A DNA stretch of 64,000 nucleotides from Gammaproteobacteria bacterium MFB021 (GCA_000737985.1 JNVT01000135.1:62001-126000), one strand, 5' to 3'. Numbered from the stretch's first letter, positions 36,603 through 45,268 are shown. Numbers and translations: made by a program. The notes: a model not told the origin generated them from the sequence alone.

Positions 36603-37967
36603 ATGTCACGGACTTCGATGCGCGAGCCGGCCAGCGCGAGCGATACCGGCCCGCAGTCGGCGCCGCTGCTGCCGCGCACCGCGGGCGAATACATCCGCTG
36701 TATCGGCCCGGGCCTGGTCCTGGCGATGGCATTTCTGGGCACCGGGGACCTGGTCAGCTCGACGGTGTCCGGCGCCAACTACGGCTACGCCCTGATGTGG
36801 ACCCTGGTGGTGGCGCTGTTCGCGCGCTACTGCATGATCTCCGCCATCGCCAAGTACAAGCTGGAGAACCGCTTCGGCGACACCTCGGTGCTACAGGGCT
36901 TCCAGCGCGTATGGCGCGGCTTTCCGATGTTCTTCGGCGTGGCGATCTTCTTCTACGGGATCATCATCCAGATGAGCTTCCTGCGCGCCTGTGCAGTGGC
37001 GCTCTATCAGCTCTCCGGCGAGCTCGGCGGCGCCACCTGGGGCTACTTCGTCGGCGGCGCCGTGGTGGTGGTGGCGACCATCGTCATGCTCGCCCGGCGC
37101 AACGCCTATCAGTGGCTGGAGTGGACCGCGCGCATCGCCTCGGTGGTGATCATCGCCACCTTCGTCGGCGCCATCGTCGCCACCGGGCATATCGATCTGG
37201 TCGCAATGGCCAAGGGGCTGACCTTCTCGATCCCCGCCGACAACGGCCCGTTCGATGCCATTTTCATCGCCATCGCTACCATCGGCACCATCGGCGGCTC
37301 GGCGCTCAACCTGCTCTACCCCTATTTCATGGACGAGCGCGGCTGGAACGGCCCGCGCTATCGCCGCCTTCAGCAGTTCGACCTGATGGCCGGCATGCTG
37401 CCGCTGTTGATCATCAACGTGCTCTTCTGGGTGGTCGCGGCGGAGACCATTCGCGGCACCGGGATGACCGTCTCCAACGAGAACGATCTCGCCACCATGA
37501 TGCAGATGGCAGTCGGTCCCATGGGCCCGGCACTATTGTGGATCAGCCTGTTCCTGGCAGCCTTCTCCAGCTTTCCGGCCAATGCCCGCGGCTTCGCCAA
37601 CCTGATGTTCAACGGCCTGCACCTGGCCACCCGACGAGGCAAGGCGTTCGCCAAGCCGGCCGAAGACCCCTGGTACAACCGCGTGCTGATCGCCGCGTTC
37701 ATCGTGGTGCCGCTGTTCATCTGCATGCCGCAGGCGCCCAATTTGGTCTATCTCAGCGTCTTCGGTACCAGCGTGATCACCGCGATCCTGCTGCCGCCGA
37801 TCCTTTTTGGGGTGCTACGCATGACCAGCTCGCGCCAGTTCATGCTCGATGAGCACGTCAACCGCTGGTGGCAGACCCTGATCCTGGTGGTGCTGTCGCT
37901 GATCGGACTGTGGTCGCTCTACGCCATCGTCGACAACCTGATCCAGGCGCTCGGCCAGCTCGGCTGA
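36603..37967 (+). CDS. NRAMP-family transporter lacking metal motifs
   Basis: 454 residues with about eleven membrane helices in the NRAMP/LeuT arrangement. In metal transporters TM1 carries DPGN and TM6 carries MPH; here the TM1 region reads FLGTGDLVSSTVSG and the TM6 region IATIGTIGGSALNLLYPYF, so the Asp-Pro-Gly-Asn and the Met-Pro-His metal ligands are both absent. This argues for a non-metal cargo. It is the first gene of an operon for four-carbon acid sugar catabolism and is probably the substrate importer. A GGAG element 7 bases upstream of ATG 36603 supports the start. Confidence 0.82.
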   Translation: MSRTSMREPASASDTGPQSAPLLPRTAGEYIRCIGPGLVLAMAFLGTGDLVSSTVSGANYGYALMWTLVVALFARYCMISAIAKYKLENRFGDTSVLQGFQRVWRGFPMFFGVAIFFYGIIIQMSFLRACAVALYQLSGELGGATWGYFVGGAVVVVATIVMLARRNAYQWLEWTARIASVVIIATFVGAIVATGHIDLVAMAKGLTFSIPADNGPFDAIFIAIATIGTIGGSALNLLYPYFMDERGWNGPRYRRLQQFDLMAGMLPLLIINVLFWVVAAETIRGTGMTVSNENDLATMMQMAVGPMGPALLWISLFLAAFSSFPANARGFANLMFNGLHLATRRGKAFAKPAEDPWYNRVLIAAFIVVPLFICMPQAPNLVYLSVFGTSVITAILLPPILFGVLRMTSSRQFMLDEHVNRWWQTLILVVLSLIGLWSLYAIVDNLIQALGQLG

Positions 37968-37993
37968 GTGCCTCTACCGACTCTGGAGATACC

Positions 37994-38884
37994 ATGAGCC
38001 TCGCCTTCCGCGGCATCGTTCCCGCCCTCATCACGCCACTGGATGCCCACGAGGAGATCGACGAAGCCGGCCTGCGCCGGCTGGTCGAGACCCTGATCGG
38101 CAAGGGCGTCCATGGCCTGTTCGCGCTCGGCACCAATGGCGAATTCTTCTCGCTTTCCGACGACGAGAAGGTCCGCGTGGCCAGCATCGTGGTCGAACAG
38201 GCGGCAGGCCGAGTGCCGGTCTTCGCCGGCACCGGGGGCTACACCACCCGCGGTGTGATCGCGCTCGACACGCGCATGGCGGAGGTCGGCGTCGATGGTC
38301 TCTCGATCATCACGCCCTACTTCAACGGCGCGACCCAGGCCGAGCTGATCACCCACTACGAGACCATCGCCGGCGCCACCGAACTGCCCATTCTGCTCTA
38401 CACCATTCCGGCCAAGGCGGGAGTGACGCTGGAGGTGGCGAGCGTGGCGCGGCTGGCCGAGATCCCCAACATCCGCGGGATCAAGGACAGCGGTGGCGAT
38501 TTCGACCGGCTGGTGCAGCTGATTCGCCTGCGGCGCGAGGACTTTGCCGTGTTCACCGGCACCGACTCGATGATCCTGTGGACACTGATGGCCGGTGGCG
38601 ACGGCGCCGTGGCCGCCACCACCAACGCCGTACCGGATGTGGTGATGTCGATCTGGCACGCCTGGCAGGCGGGCGATATCGATACCGCGCGGGAAGCCCA
38701 GGAAGCGCTGCGCCCGCTGCGCAGCGCCTTCGCGCTCGGTACCATGCCCAGCGTGCTCAAGACCGCGGCGCAGCTGCTGGGCATGCCGGCAGGGCCGGCA
38801 CGTGCGCCGGTCCAGGCGCTGACACCGGAGGCCCGCGCCAGCCTCGAACGCGCGCTGCAGGGGTACTCTCGTGTCACGCCCTGA
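37994..38884 (+). CDS. Dihydrodipicolinate synthase family lyase/aldolase
   Basis: 296 residues, TIM-barrel DHDPS/NAL family. Schiff-base Lys in IRGIKDSGGDFDRL (about residue 164), Tyr in ILLYTIPAKAG and the GTNGEFFSLS loop (GTTGE equivalent). It lacks the residues that follow Tyr in true DapA (NVPGRT becomes TIPAKAG), and a bona fide dapA exists at 20200, so this is a catabolic aldolase, for example of 2-keto-3-deoxy acids giving pyruvate. It overlaps the kinase gene by 14 bases. Confidence 0.85.
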   Translation: MSLAFRGIVPALITPLDAHEEIDEAGLRRLVETLIGKGVHGLFALGTNGEFFSLSDDEKVRVASIVVEQAAGRVPVFAGTGGYTTRGVIALDTRMAEVGVDGLSIITPYFNGATQAELITHYETIAGATELPILLYTIPAKAGVTLEVASVARLAEIPNIRGIKDSGGDFDRLVQLIRLRREDFAVFTGTDSMILWTLMAGGDGAVAATTNAVPDVVMSIWHAWQAGDIDTAREAQEALRPLRSAFALGTMPSVLKTAAQLLGMPAGPARAPVQALTPEARASLERALQGYSRVTP

Positions 38885-40268
38885 GCGCGCCACGCCGCAT
38901 GCGCAGCTGCTGATCGTCGCCGACGATCTCACCGGGACCGCGGATTCGGCGGTGGGTTGCGCCGAACGCGGGCTGCACACCCAGGTGCTGCTGGCCGCCA
39001 CGCGGCCGCAAATAGCGGACGTGGTCGCGGTCGATCTCGACTCGCGTGAGTGTGCGCCGGCCGTCGCCGCACGCCGCCACACCGCCTGTGTGGATGCCTG
39101 GCAGGGCCACTACCGGCATCTGTTCAAGAAGGTGGACTCGACGCTGCGCGGCAATCTCGCCGTCGAGATCGCAAGCCTGGTACCCAAGGCCGGCATGGCG
39201 CTGGTCGCGCCGGCCTATCCGGCCAGCGGGCGCACCACCCGAGAGGGACGCCAGTGGCTCGACGGCGTGCCGGTGGAGGAGACGGAGGTGTGGCGCAACG
39301 CGGGTATCGAAGGGCGCGCCGACCTGATCGCGATGCTCTCCGGCGCTGGCCTCGACACGCGCCTGCTCGACCTCGACACCCTGCGTGGCGCCGATACCCG
39401 TGCCCTCGAACGGCTGCGCGACTGGCAGCGCGCGGGCGTCCAGGCGGTGGTCTGCGACGCCGAGGACGACCGCGACCTGCAGCGCATCGCCACCCTCGGC
39501 AGCGCGCTCGAGTCCATTGTCTGGGTCGGCGCCGCCGGCCTCGGCCTGGCCCTTCCCGATGCCCTGGGGCTGGTCTCTGCGCTTGCGCCTGAAGCGGTCT
39601 CCGAGACTGCCTCTGACGATGGCCATGGGCGGCAAGCGCGCCTCGCTGCCTCGGCGGCGAGCGGCCCTACCCTGAGCGTGATCGGCAGCATGAGCAGCCG
39701 CGCCCATGCCCAGGCCGATGCCCTCGCCGCTGCCGTACCGGCGCTCGAGGTGATCGAGATCGCCCCCGCGACGCTACGTGAGCCGGCGACGCCCGACGCA
39801 CGCCAGCGCCTGTCGACGCGTCTGGCCGACGCCCTCGCGGCCAACCGCGACGTTATGCTGCGCATCGCCCAGCCCGAGGAACGCGATACCCGCGACGGTG
39901 CCGCGCTAAGCGAGGCGCTCGGCGCGCTGATAGCGCCGCACCTCGCTGACGTCTGCCGCCTGATCGCCACCGGCGGCGCCACCGCTCGCGCCATTCTCGA
40001 TGCCGCCAGGATCGAGCGCCTGACGCTGATAGACGCACCCGTCGCCGGCATGGCGCGCCTTACGGCCGCGCGCCCGACACGTCCCCTGGAAGTGGTAACC
40101 AAGGCCGGCGGCTTCGGCCACAGCGCGGCCTTCGTCGACCTCTGGGCCACGCACGTCGCCCCGCGCCGGCCACATGCCGCCGCCGAGACGGCTTCCTTCT
40201 CCGAGACACCCGCACGCCCGGGCATGCACGCCCCCGGACGCGGCACCGCAAAGGACTCCCCCGCATGA
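38871..40268 (+). CDS. Four-carbon acid sugar kinase (DUF1537 family)
   Basis: 465 residues. The N-terminal domain starts LLIVADDLTGTADSAVGCAERG and has KKVDSTLRGN; the C-terminal nucleotide-binding domain ends ATGGATARAIL ... VVTKAGGFGHSAAF. DUF1537 enzymes (OtnK, DtnK, LtnK, DenK) phosphorylate threonate or erythronate isomers at C4. GTG 38871 is the start, within the end of the aldolase gene. The stop overlaps pdxA (ATGA). The kinase plus PdxA2 combination is the D-threonate route in other bacteria. A ~45-residue tail after the conserved end is unusual. Confidence 0.88.
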   Translation: MSRPERATPHAQLLIVADDLTGTADSAVGCAERGLHTQVLLAATRPQIADVVAVDLDSRECAPAVAARRHTACVDAWQGHYRHLFKKVDSTLRGNLAVEIASLVPKAGMALVAPAYPASGRTTREGRQWLDGVPVEETEVWRNAGIEGRADLIAMLSGAGLDTRLLDLDTLRGADTRALERLRDWQRAGVQAVVCDAEDDRDLQRIATLGSALESIVWVGAAGLGLALPDALGLVSALAPEAVSETASDDGHGRQARLAASAASGPTLSVIGSMSSRAHAQADALAAAVPALEVIEIAPATLREPATPDARQRLSTRLADALAANRDVMLRIAQPEERDTRDGAALSEALGALIAPHLADVCRLIATGGATARAILDAARIERLTLIDAPVAGMARLTAARPTRPLEVVTKAGGFGHSAAFVDLWATHVAPRRPHAAAETASFSETPARPGMHAPGRGTAKDSPA

Positions 40269-41281
40269 GCGACCGCCCCGTCATCGGTATTACCATGGGC
40301 GATGCCGCCGGCATCGGCCCCGAAATCATCGTCAAGGCGCTGGCCCACGATGCGGTCTACGCCAGCTGCCGACCGCTGGTGATCGGCGATGCCCGCCGCC
40401 TGCGCCAGGCCATGGAGATCGTCGCCTCGCCGCTGGCGCTCGCGGTGGTCGACTCCCCCGCTCAGGCGCGCTTCGAGCACGGACGGATCGACTGTATCGA
40501 TCTCGGTCTGATTCCCGCCGAACTGCCCTGGGGCCAGGTGTCCCCGATCGCGGGCGACGCCGCCTACCGCTATATCGCCAGGACCGTCGAGCTGGTCGAG
40601 GCCGGCGAGCTGGATGCCATCTGTACGGCGCCGCTCAACAAGGCGGCACTGCACGCCGGCGGCCACCTCTTCCCGGGGCACACCGAACTGCTGGCGCATC
40701 TGACCGCTACCGAAGAGGTCTCGATGATGCTGGTGACCCCGAAGATGAAGGTGATCCACGTCACCACCCATATCGGTCTGCTCGACGCCATCCGGCGTAT
40801 CGAACCGGGCCTGGTGCAGCGCACCATCGAGCGTGCCCACGCCACGCTGGTGCGCGCCGGGCAGGAGAATCCGCGTATCGCGGTGTGCGGCATCAACCCC
40901 CATGCCGGCGAGAACGGGCTGTTCGGCTACGGTGAGGAAGAGGAAAAGATCGTCCCGGCGATCCAGACCCTGCGCGAGCGCGGCTGGCAGGTCGAGGGCC
41001 CGCTACCCGCCGACACGCTGTTCTTTCGCGCCGGGCGCGGCGACTTCGACTGCGTGGTGGCGATGTATCACGACCAGGGCCATGGCCCGGTCAAGGTGAT
41101 GGGGCTGGAGGCCGGGGTCAACGTCACCGTGGGTCTGCCGGTGGTGCGCACCTCGGTCGACCACGGCACCGCCTTCGATATCGCCGGCAGCGGTAGCGCC
41201 GACGACCGCAGCCTGATCGAGGCGCTGCGCCAGGCGGTGGAACTGGCCAGCCGTCGCGGGCAACCGGCCCGACACCCCTGA
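40265..41281 (+). CDS. pdxA2: PdxA-family 4-phospho acid sugar dehydrogenase (PdxA2)
   Basis: 338 residues, 4-hydroxythreonine-4-phosphate dehydrogenase family. GITMGDAAGIGPEIIVKAL at the start, metal-binding His in GHTELLAHLT, HVTTHIGLLDAI and MYHDQGHGPVKV. PdxA2 members oxidise and decarboxylate 4-phospho-D-threonate or -erythronate to dihydroxyacetone phosphate. It is translationally coupled to the kinase, which favours this over the pyridoxal function. pdxA proper should lie elsewhere (usually beside rsmA). Confidence 0.9.
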   Translation: MSDRPVIGITMGDAAGIGPEIIVKALAHDAVYASCRPLVIGDARRLRQAMEIVASPLALAVVDSPAQARFEHGRIDCIDLGLIPAELPWGQVSPIAGDAAYRYIARTVELVEAGELDAICTAPLNKAALHAGGHLFPGHTELLAHLTATEEVSMMLVTPKMKVIHVTTHIGLLDAIRRIEPGLVQRTIERAHATLVRAGQENPRIAVCGINPHAGENGLFGYGEEEEKIVPAIQTLRERGWQVEGPLPADTLFFRAGRGDFDCVVAMYHDQGHGPVKVMGLEAGVNVTVGLPVVRTSVDHGTAFDIAGSGSADDRSLIEALRQAVELASRRGQPARHP

Positions 41282-41324
41282 AACGAACGCATCATTCGCG
41301 ATATCCGCCAGCAAGGAGAACCAC

Positions 41325-42227
41325 ATGCCGACCATCGGATTTGCAGGACTCGGACTCATGGGCGCGGGGATCGCGCGCAATCTGCTCAAGGGCGGCTACC
41401 CGCTGGTCGGGCTCGCCCACCGCAACCGGGCACCGCTGGAGGCGCTGATCGCCGACGACGCCCGCGAGGCCGCCAACGCCGCCGCCCTGGGTGCCGAGTG
41501 CGACATCGTCTTTCTCTGCGTCACCGGCGCGCCCCAGGTCGAGGCGCTGATCGAGGGCGACACGGGCATCCGTGCCGGCGCCCGCGGTGCGGGCAAGCGC
41601 GACCTGGTGATCGTCGACTGCTCGACCTCCGAACCCACCGTGACCCGCCGCCTGGCCAACTCGCTCGCCGCCGACGGCATCACCCTGATCGACGCCCCGC
41701 TGGGCGGCACCCCGACCCAGGCCGAGGCCGGCGAGTTGCAGGCGATCGTGGGTAGCGACGACGCCACGCTTGCGCGCCTGCGCCCCGTACTCGAGACCTG
41801 GGCGGCCAAGATCCTCCACGTCGGCCCGGTGGGCGCCGGCCACACCATGAAGCTGCTCAACAACTTCCTCGCCATGGGCTATGGCGCGATCTTCGCCGAG
41901 GCGCTGACTATCGGGGCCAAGGCCGGGATCACCCCGCAGACCTTCGACAGCGTGATCCGCGGCTCACGCATGGACAGCGGTTTCTACCGCACCTTTTTCC
42001 AGTACGTGCTCGAGCGTGACCGCGACGCCCACCGTTTCACCCTGGCCAACGCCCACAAGGATACCCGCTACCTCGCCGATCTGGCCGAGGCGCTGAACGT
42101 CGACGCCGGCGTGGCGAAGGCGGTGCGAGACCTTTACGCCGGCGCCGAATCCCAGGGCGATGGCGACAAGTTCGTTCCCGAGCTCTCCGACATCGTTGCC
42201 GCCCGTCATCAGCTGTCGCTGGTCTGA
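41325..42227 (+). CDS. NAD(P)-dependent 3-hydroxyisobutyrate dehydrogenase-type enzyme
   Basis: 300 residues, beta-hydroxyacid dehydrogenase family. Rossmann motif GFAGLGLMGAGIARNLL, substrate motif DAPLGGTPTQAEAG and catalytic Lys in GAGHTMKLLNNFLA. Members include LtnD (L-threonate dehydrogenase), glyoxylate/tartronate semialdehyde reductase and HIBADH. In this operon it probably oxidises the acid sugar or reduces a semialdehyde product. CAAGGAGA precedes ATG 41325. Confidence 0.88.
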   Translation: MPTIGFAGLGLMGAGIARNLLKGGYPLVGLAHRNRAPLEALIADDAREAANAAALGAECDIVFLCVTGAPQVEALIEGDTGIRAGARGAGKRDLVIVDCSTSEPTVTRRLANSLAADGITLIDAPLGGTPTQAEAGELQAIVGSDDATLARLRPVLETWAAKILHVGPVGAGHTMKLLNNFLAMGYGAIFAEALTIGAKAGITPQTFDSVIRGSRMDSGFYRTFFQYVLERDRDAHRFTLANAHKDTRYLADLAEALNVDAGVAKAVRDLYAGAESQGDGDKFVPELSDIVAARHQLSLV

Positions 42228-42236
42228 GGAGCTCCC

Positions 42237-43409
42237 ATGACGTCATCCCCCGAGACCCGCTTCAATGGCCAGCTGCGCCCCCGCGACGGCGACCCGGTGC
42301 GCCTGGATGCGCTGCTGCCCTCGCCCTGCGTCCAGAATCACGCGGCCAACCTGCATCAGCGCCCCAACGGCGACCTGCTGTGCGTCTGGTTCGGCGGCAC
42401 CCAGGAGGGCGTTCCGGACATCTCGATCTACCTGTCGCGGCTGCCGGCCGGCGCGGCGTGCTGGCAGACGCCGGTCAAGCTCTCCGACGACGACACCCGC
42501 TCGGAGCAGAACCCGATCCTGTTCGATACCGGCACCGGCGAGCTGTGGCTGATCTACACCGCGCAGCTCTCGGGCCATCAGAACACTGCCTTCGTGCGCA
42601 AGCGGGTCTCGCGCGACGATGGCCACAGCTGGGGGCCGATCGAGACGCTGTTCGCCGAACCCGGCACCTTCGTGCGCCAGCCGCCGGTGGTGCTGGCCAA
42701 CGGTGACTGGGTCTGCCCGGTGTTCCACTGCCGCACCCGGCCCGGCGAACGCTGGGTCGGCAACGACGACATCAGCGCGGTGCTGGTGTCGCGCGATCAG
42801 GGCGTCAGCTGGCAGTCCCACGAGGTGCCAGGAAGCGTCGGCTGCGTGCACATGAACGTGGTTCGGCTCGATGGCGACGAGCTGGTGGCGCTCTACCGCA
42901 GCCGCTGGGCGGATCGGATCTATCTCAGCCGCTCGCGGGACGGCCGCCGCTGGAGTGAGCCCGAACCCACGCCGCTGCCCAACAACAACTCATCGATCCA
43001 GTGCACACGCCTGGCCGATGGCCGCCTGGCGATGGTCTACAACCCTATCAATGCCGAGGGCATCACCCAGCGGCGCACCTCGCTCTATGACGATATCGAG
43101 GACAGTGAAGCCCACGGCGAGCTCACCGAGCAGGCCGCGGTGGATGGCAAGCGCGCCTTCTGGGGCGTGCCGCGGGCGCCGATGTCGCTGGTGCTCTCCG
43201 CCGACGGCGGGCGTAGCTGGGGCCCGCGCCGTGACCTGGAGACCGGCGACGGCTACTGCATGACCAACGACTCCGCCAGCCGTGCCAACCGCGAGTACTC
43301 CTACCCGTCGATCGTGCAGGGTGCGGATGGCGCACTGCATATCGCCTTCACTCGCTTTCGTCAGTGCATTCAATACAGCCGAGTCGCCCCATCCTGGGTC
43401 GAGGGTTGA
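42237..43409 (+). CDS. Sialidase-fold (BNR/Asp-box) protein, cytoplasmic
   Basis: 390 residues. Asp-box repeats typical of six-bladed sialidase propellers: SRDDGHSWGP, SRDQGVSWQS, a weak SRDGRRWSEP and SADGGRSWGP. The N-terminus (LLPSPCVQNHAANLHQRPNGDLLCVWFGG) fits the uncharacterised sialidase-like family found beside DHDPS-family genes. No signal peptide, so it is cytoplasmic, unlike secreted sialidases. It may cleave or isomerise an imported oligosaccharide or sugar-acid conjugate. It follows the dehydrogenase by nine bases. Confidence 0.82.
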   Translation: MTSSPETRFNGQLRPRDGDPVRLDALLPSPCVQNHAANLHQRPNGDLLCVWFGGTQEGVPDISIYLSRLPAGAACWQTPVKLSDDDTRSEQNPILFDTGTGELWLIYTAQLSGHQNTAFVRKRVSRDDGHSWGPIETLFAEPGTFVRQPPVVLANGDWVCPVFHCRTRPGERWVGNDDISAVLVSRDQGVSWQSHEVPGSVGCVHMNVVRLDGDELVALYRSRWADRIYLSRSRDGRRWSEPEPTPLPNNNSSIQCTRLADGRLAMVYNPINAEGITQRRTSLYDDIEDSEAHGELTEQAAVDGKRAFWGVPRAPMSLVLSADGGRSWGPRRDLETGDGYCMTNDSASRANREYSYPSIVQGADGALHIAFTRFRQCIQYSRVAPSWVEG

Positions 43410-43476
43410 CCCGCCCCGCGGCACTGCCAGCGCCTATGGCATACTGCACGCAGCCGACGACGCCGAGGGAGAGGGA

Positions 43477-44238
43477 ATGAAAGTCGCCAAACGCCGCCGT
43501 GAGATGCTCGAAGCCGTGCACGCGGGCATCACCAGCATCGAGGCGCTGTGCCGCCACTTCGGCATCTCCGAGGCGACCGCACGGCGCGATCTCGGCGCAC
43601 TCTCCGAGCAGGGGTTGCTGGTGCGCACCTATGGCGGGGCGACCACCGGGGTCGGCCAGCGCGAGCCTGAACTGACGCTGGAGCAGCGCCGGCTGCGCCA
43701 GGGCGACGTCAAGGCGCGCCTGGCCGCCTGCGCGCTCGACTGCATCGAGGACGGCGACACCGTACTGCTCGATGGCGGCACCACCACGGCGGCCCTGGCG
43801 GCGTGCCTGCACGAACGCCGCGGGCTGCACGTGGTCACCAACAACATGGCCGCGCTGCCGTGGCTGATCCAGCTGCCCGAAGGGCGCACCACGGTGCTCG
43901 GCGGCGACCTCCGCGCATCCAGCATGACCGTCTACGGGCCGCTGGCGCACGCGGCGCTGTCACGGCTGAGCGTCGATCGCCTGTTCCTGAGCGCCGATGG
44001 GCTGACCGAGCTTGGGCTGTGCGAGGCGAGCCCCGAGCAGGCGTGGCTCAAGGAGGCGATGATCGCGCGCGCCGCCGAGGTCTATGTGATGGCCGACGCG
44101 ACCAAGCTGGGCCGCGCCAGCCAGCAGCACTGGACCCCCTTCCCGCGCCAGTGGCATCTGATCACCGACGCCGATGACGTCCGCGTGGATGTCTTCGCCG
44201 CCCTCGGCGCTCGGCTGCGGCGCCCGGACGCGCCCTGA
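43477..44238 (+). CDS. DeoR family transcriptional regulator
   Basis: 253 residues. N-terminal winged helix (RREMLEAVHAGITSIEALCRHFGISEATARRDL, EQGLLVRTYGG) and a C-terminal sugar-phosphate sensor of ISOCOT type with EDGDTVLLDGGTTT. Such repressors are released by phosphorylated sugars. It is the last gene of the sugar-acid operon; AGAGGGA precedes ATG 43477. The 13-bp palindromes at 36396-36586 are candidate binding sites. Confidence 0.9.
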   Translation: MKVAKRRREMLEAVHAGITSIEALCRHFGISEATARRDLGALSEQGLLVRTYGGATTGVGQREPELTLEQRRLRQGDVKARLAACALDCIEDGDTVLLDGGTTTAALAACLHERRGLHVVTNNMAALPWLIQLPEGRTTVLGGDLRASSMTVYGPLAHAALSRLSVDRLFLSADGLTELGLCEASPEQAWLKEAMIARAAEVYVMADATKLGRASQQHWTPFPRQWHLITDADDVRVDVFAALGARLRRPDAP

Positions 44239-44406
44239 GCCTTCGCTCCCGGCTCCCTTCGATGCTGCCCCTTCGCGCCTTCCCCCACGCTCTCGCCGGC
44301 GATCTCGCTTACACTGGGGGGATCGCCTTCGAGCCGGGCCGTGTCGCCAACGGCATCACCGCTCATGGCTCGAAGCCTGATTGACTTGATTTAGCGGAGC
44401 GCCACC

Positions 44407-44823
44407 ATGTCATCCGAACAGACGCCACTGGCGCAATACATAGAGCGGCTGCGCGCCGAAGAGATCGATATCGAAGCCATGGACGAACAAGCCGCGCGCC
44501 TGCGCCAGGATCATCTGGAGTTCGTGCTGGTGGTAGCGGCCGACGAGCCGGCCTTTTTCCAGCTGATGCTGCCCGGGGTGTGGCAGGCCGCCGCGTCGAC
44601 CAATCGTCTACGGCTGCTGGAGACCGCCAACGACGTGATGAACACGATCAAGGCGGCCAAGCTGGTGGTCCACCAGGAAGCGGTGCACGTCAGCGTCGAA
44701 CAGTTCGTCAGCGGCCCCGAGCAGGGCGCAGCGCTGATTCCCGGGCTGATGGAGCTGCTCAAGAGCGCCGTGGCCGAGTTCCAGGAGCGGTTGGGGATGG
44801 GCGAGGCGCCGCGCATTCATTAG
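44407..44823 (+). CDS. Hypothetical protein
   Basis: 138 residues, acidic, mainly helical by composition, no signal peptide or membrane segment. I do not recognise the family. Notable stretches: EEIDIEAMDEQAARLRQDHLEF at the start and ANDVMNTIKAAKLVVHQEAVHVSVEQF in the middle. AGCGGAGCG precedes ATG 44407. The upstream 168 bp contain an inverted pair TTCGAGCC...GGCTCGAA but nothing else clear. Confidence 0.75.
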   Translation: MSSEQTPLAQYIERLRAEEIDIEAMDEQAARLRQDHLEFVLVVAADEPAFFQLMLPGVWQAAASTNRLRLLETANDVMNTIKAAKLVVHQEAVHVSVEQFVSGPEQGAALIPGLMELLKSAVAEFQERLGMGEAPRIH

Positions 44824-44950
44824 CGCCGCCTGACAAGATGGCGTTCGCCGGGCTTTTCGTCCTCACCCAGGGTTGCGTGAGCCCAGTACCACCCGCACCT
44901 AAGAGTCATCGACTGCATAGACACCCCCATAGACAACCCAGGAGAGCCGC

Positions 44951-45268
44951 ATGGCCGATACCCCCTATTTCGTCGTGATTGCCGAGTTTCAGATCAAACC
45001 GGGTCAGGTGCCGGCCTTTCTGGCGCTGGCACACAACGACGCCAGCGAGTCACTGGCCAACGAGGAAGGCTGCCTCACCTTCGACGTGCTGACCCCGGAA
45101 GGCAGCGAAGACCTGGTGGTGCTGCACGAGGTCTACCGTGACCGTGCCGCCTTCGAGCACCACACCAGCATGCCGCACTACGCCCCGTTCAAGGAGGGCT
45201 CCGCCCCGCTGCTGGCCGCCGAGCCCAAGGTGCGCTTCTTCCTTACCGCCGAACGCCCCTCGGCCTGA
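44951..45268 (+). CDS. Antibiotic biosynthesis monooxygenase (ABM) domain protein
   Basis: 105 residues, single ABM ferredoxin-like domain (VVIAEFQIKPGQVPAFLALAHNDASESLANEEGCLTF, then VVLHEVYRDRAAFEHHTSMPHYAPF). The family includes cofactorless monooxygenases and YgiN/LsrG-like quinol or autoinducer-processing enzymes; many are uncharacterised dimers. GGAGAG precedes the ATG. Followed by a 50-bp run of degenerate 14-15 bp repeats (CGTTCG-CTGAA type, 45271-45320). Confidence 0.85.
   Translation: MADTPYFVVIAEFQIKPGQVPAFLALAHNDASESLANEEGCLTFDVLTPEGSEDLVVLHEVYRDRAAFEHHTSMPHYAPFKEGSAPLLAAEPKVRFFLTAERPSA

Noticed and set aside
36512-37852. 446-codon frame starting upstream of the NRAMP-like gene in another frame
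   Set aside because: The first 30 codons look normal only because the leader is AT-rich; the rest is a shadow of the transporter gene.
36603-37967. Annotating the NRAMP-fold protein as a manganese transporter
   Set aside because: Both metal-coordinating motifs are replaced and the gene context is acid-sugar catabolism.
39215-40903. 562-codon minus-strand frame opposite the kinase and pdxA2
   Set aside because: Arg/Ala/Ser-rich antisense shadow with no domain; it crosses the kinase-pdxA2 junction.
44271-44387. Inverted pair TTCGAGCC/GGCTCGAA as a terminator for the deoR gene
   Set aside because: The arms enclose about 30 bases, have no T run and the hairpin lies close to the next start; too weak to annotate.
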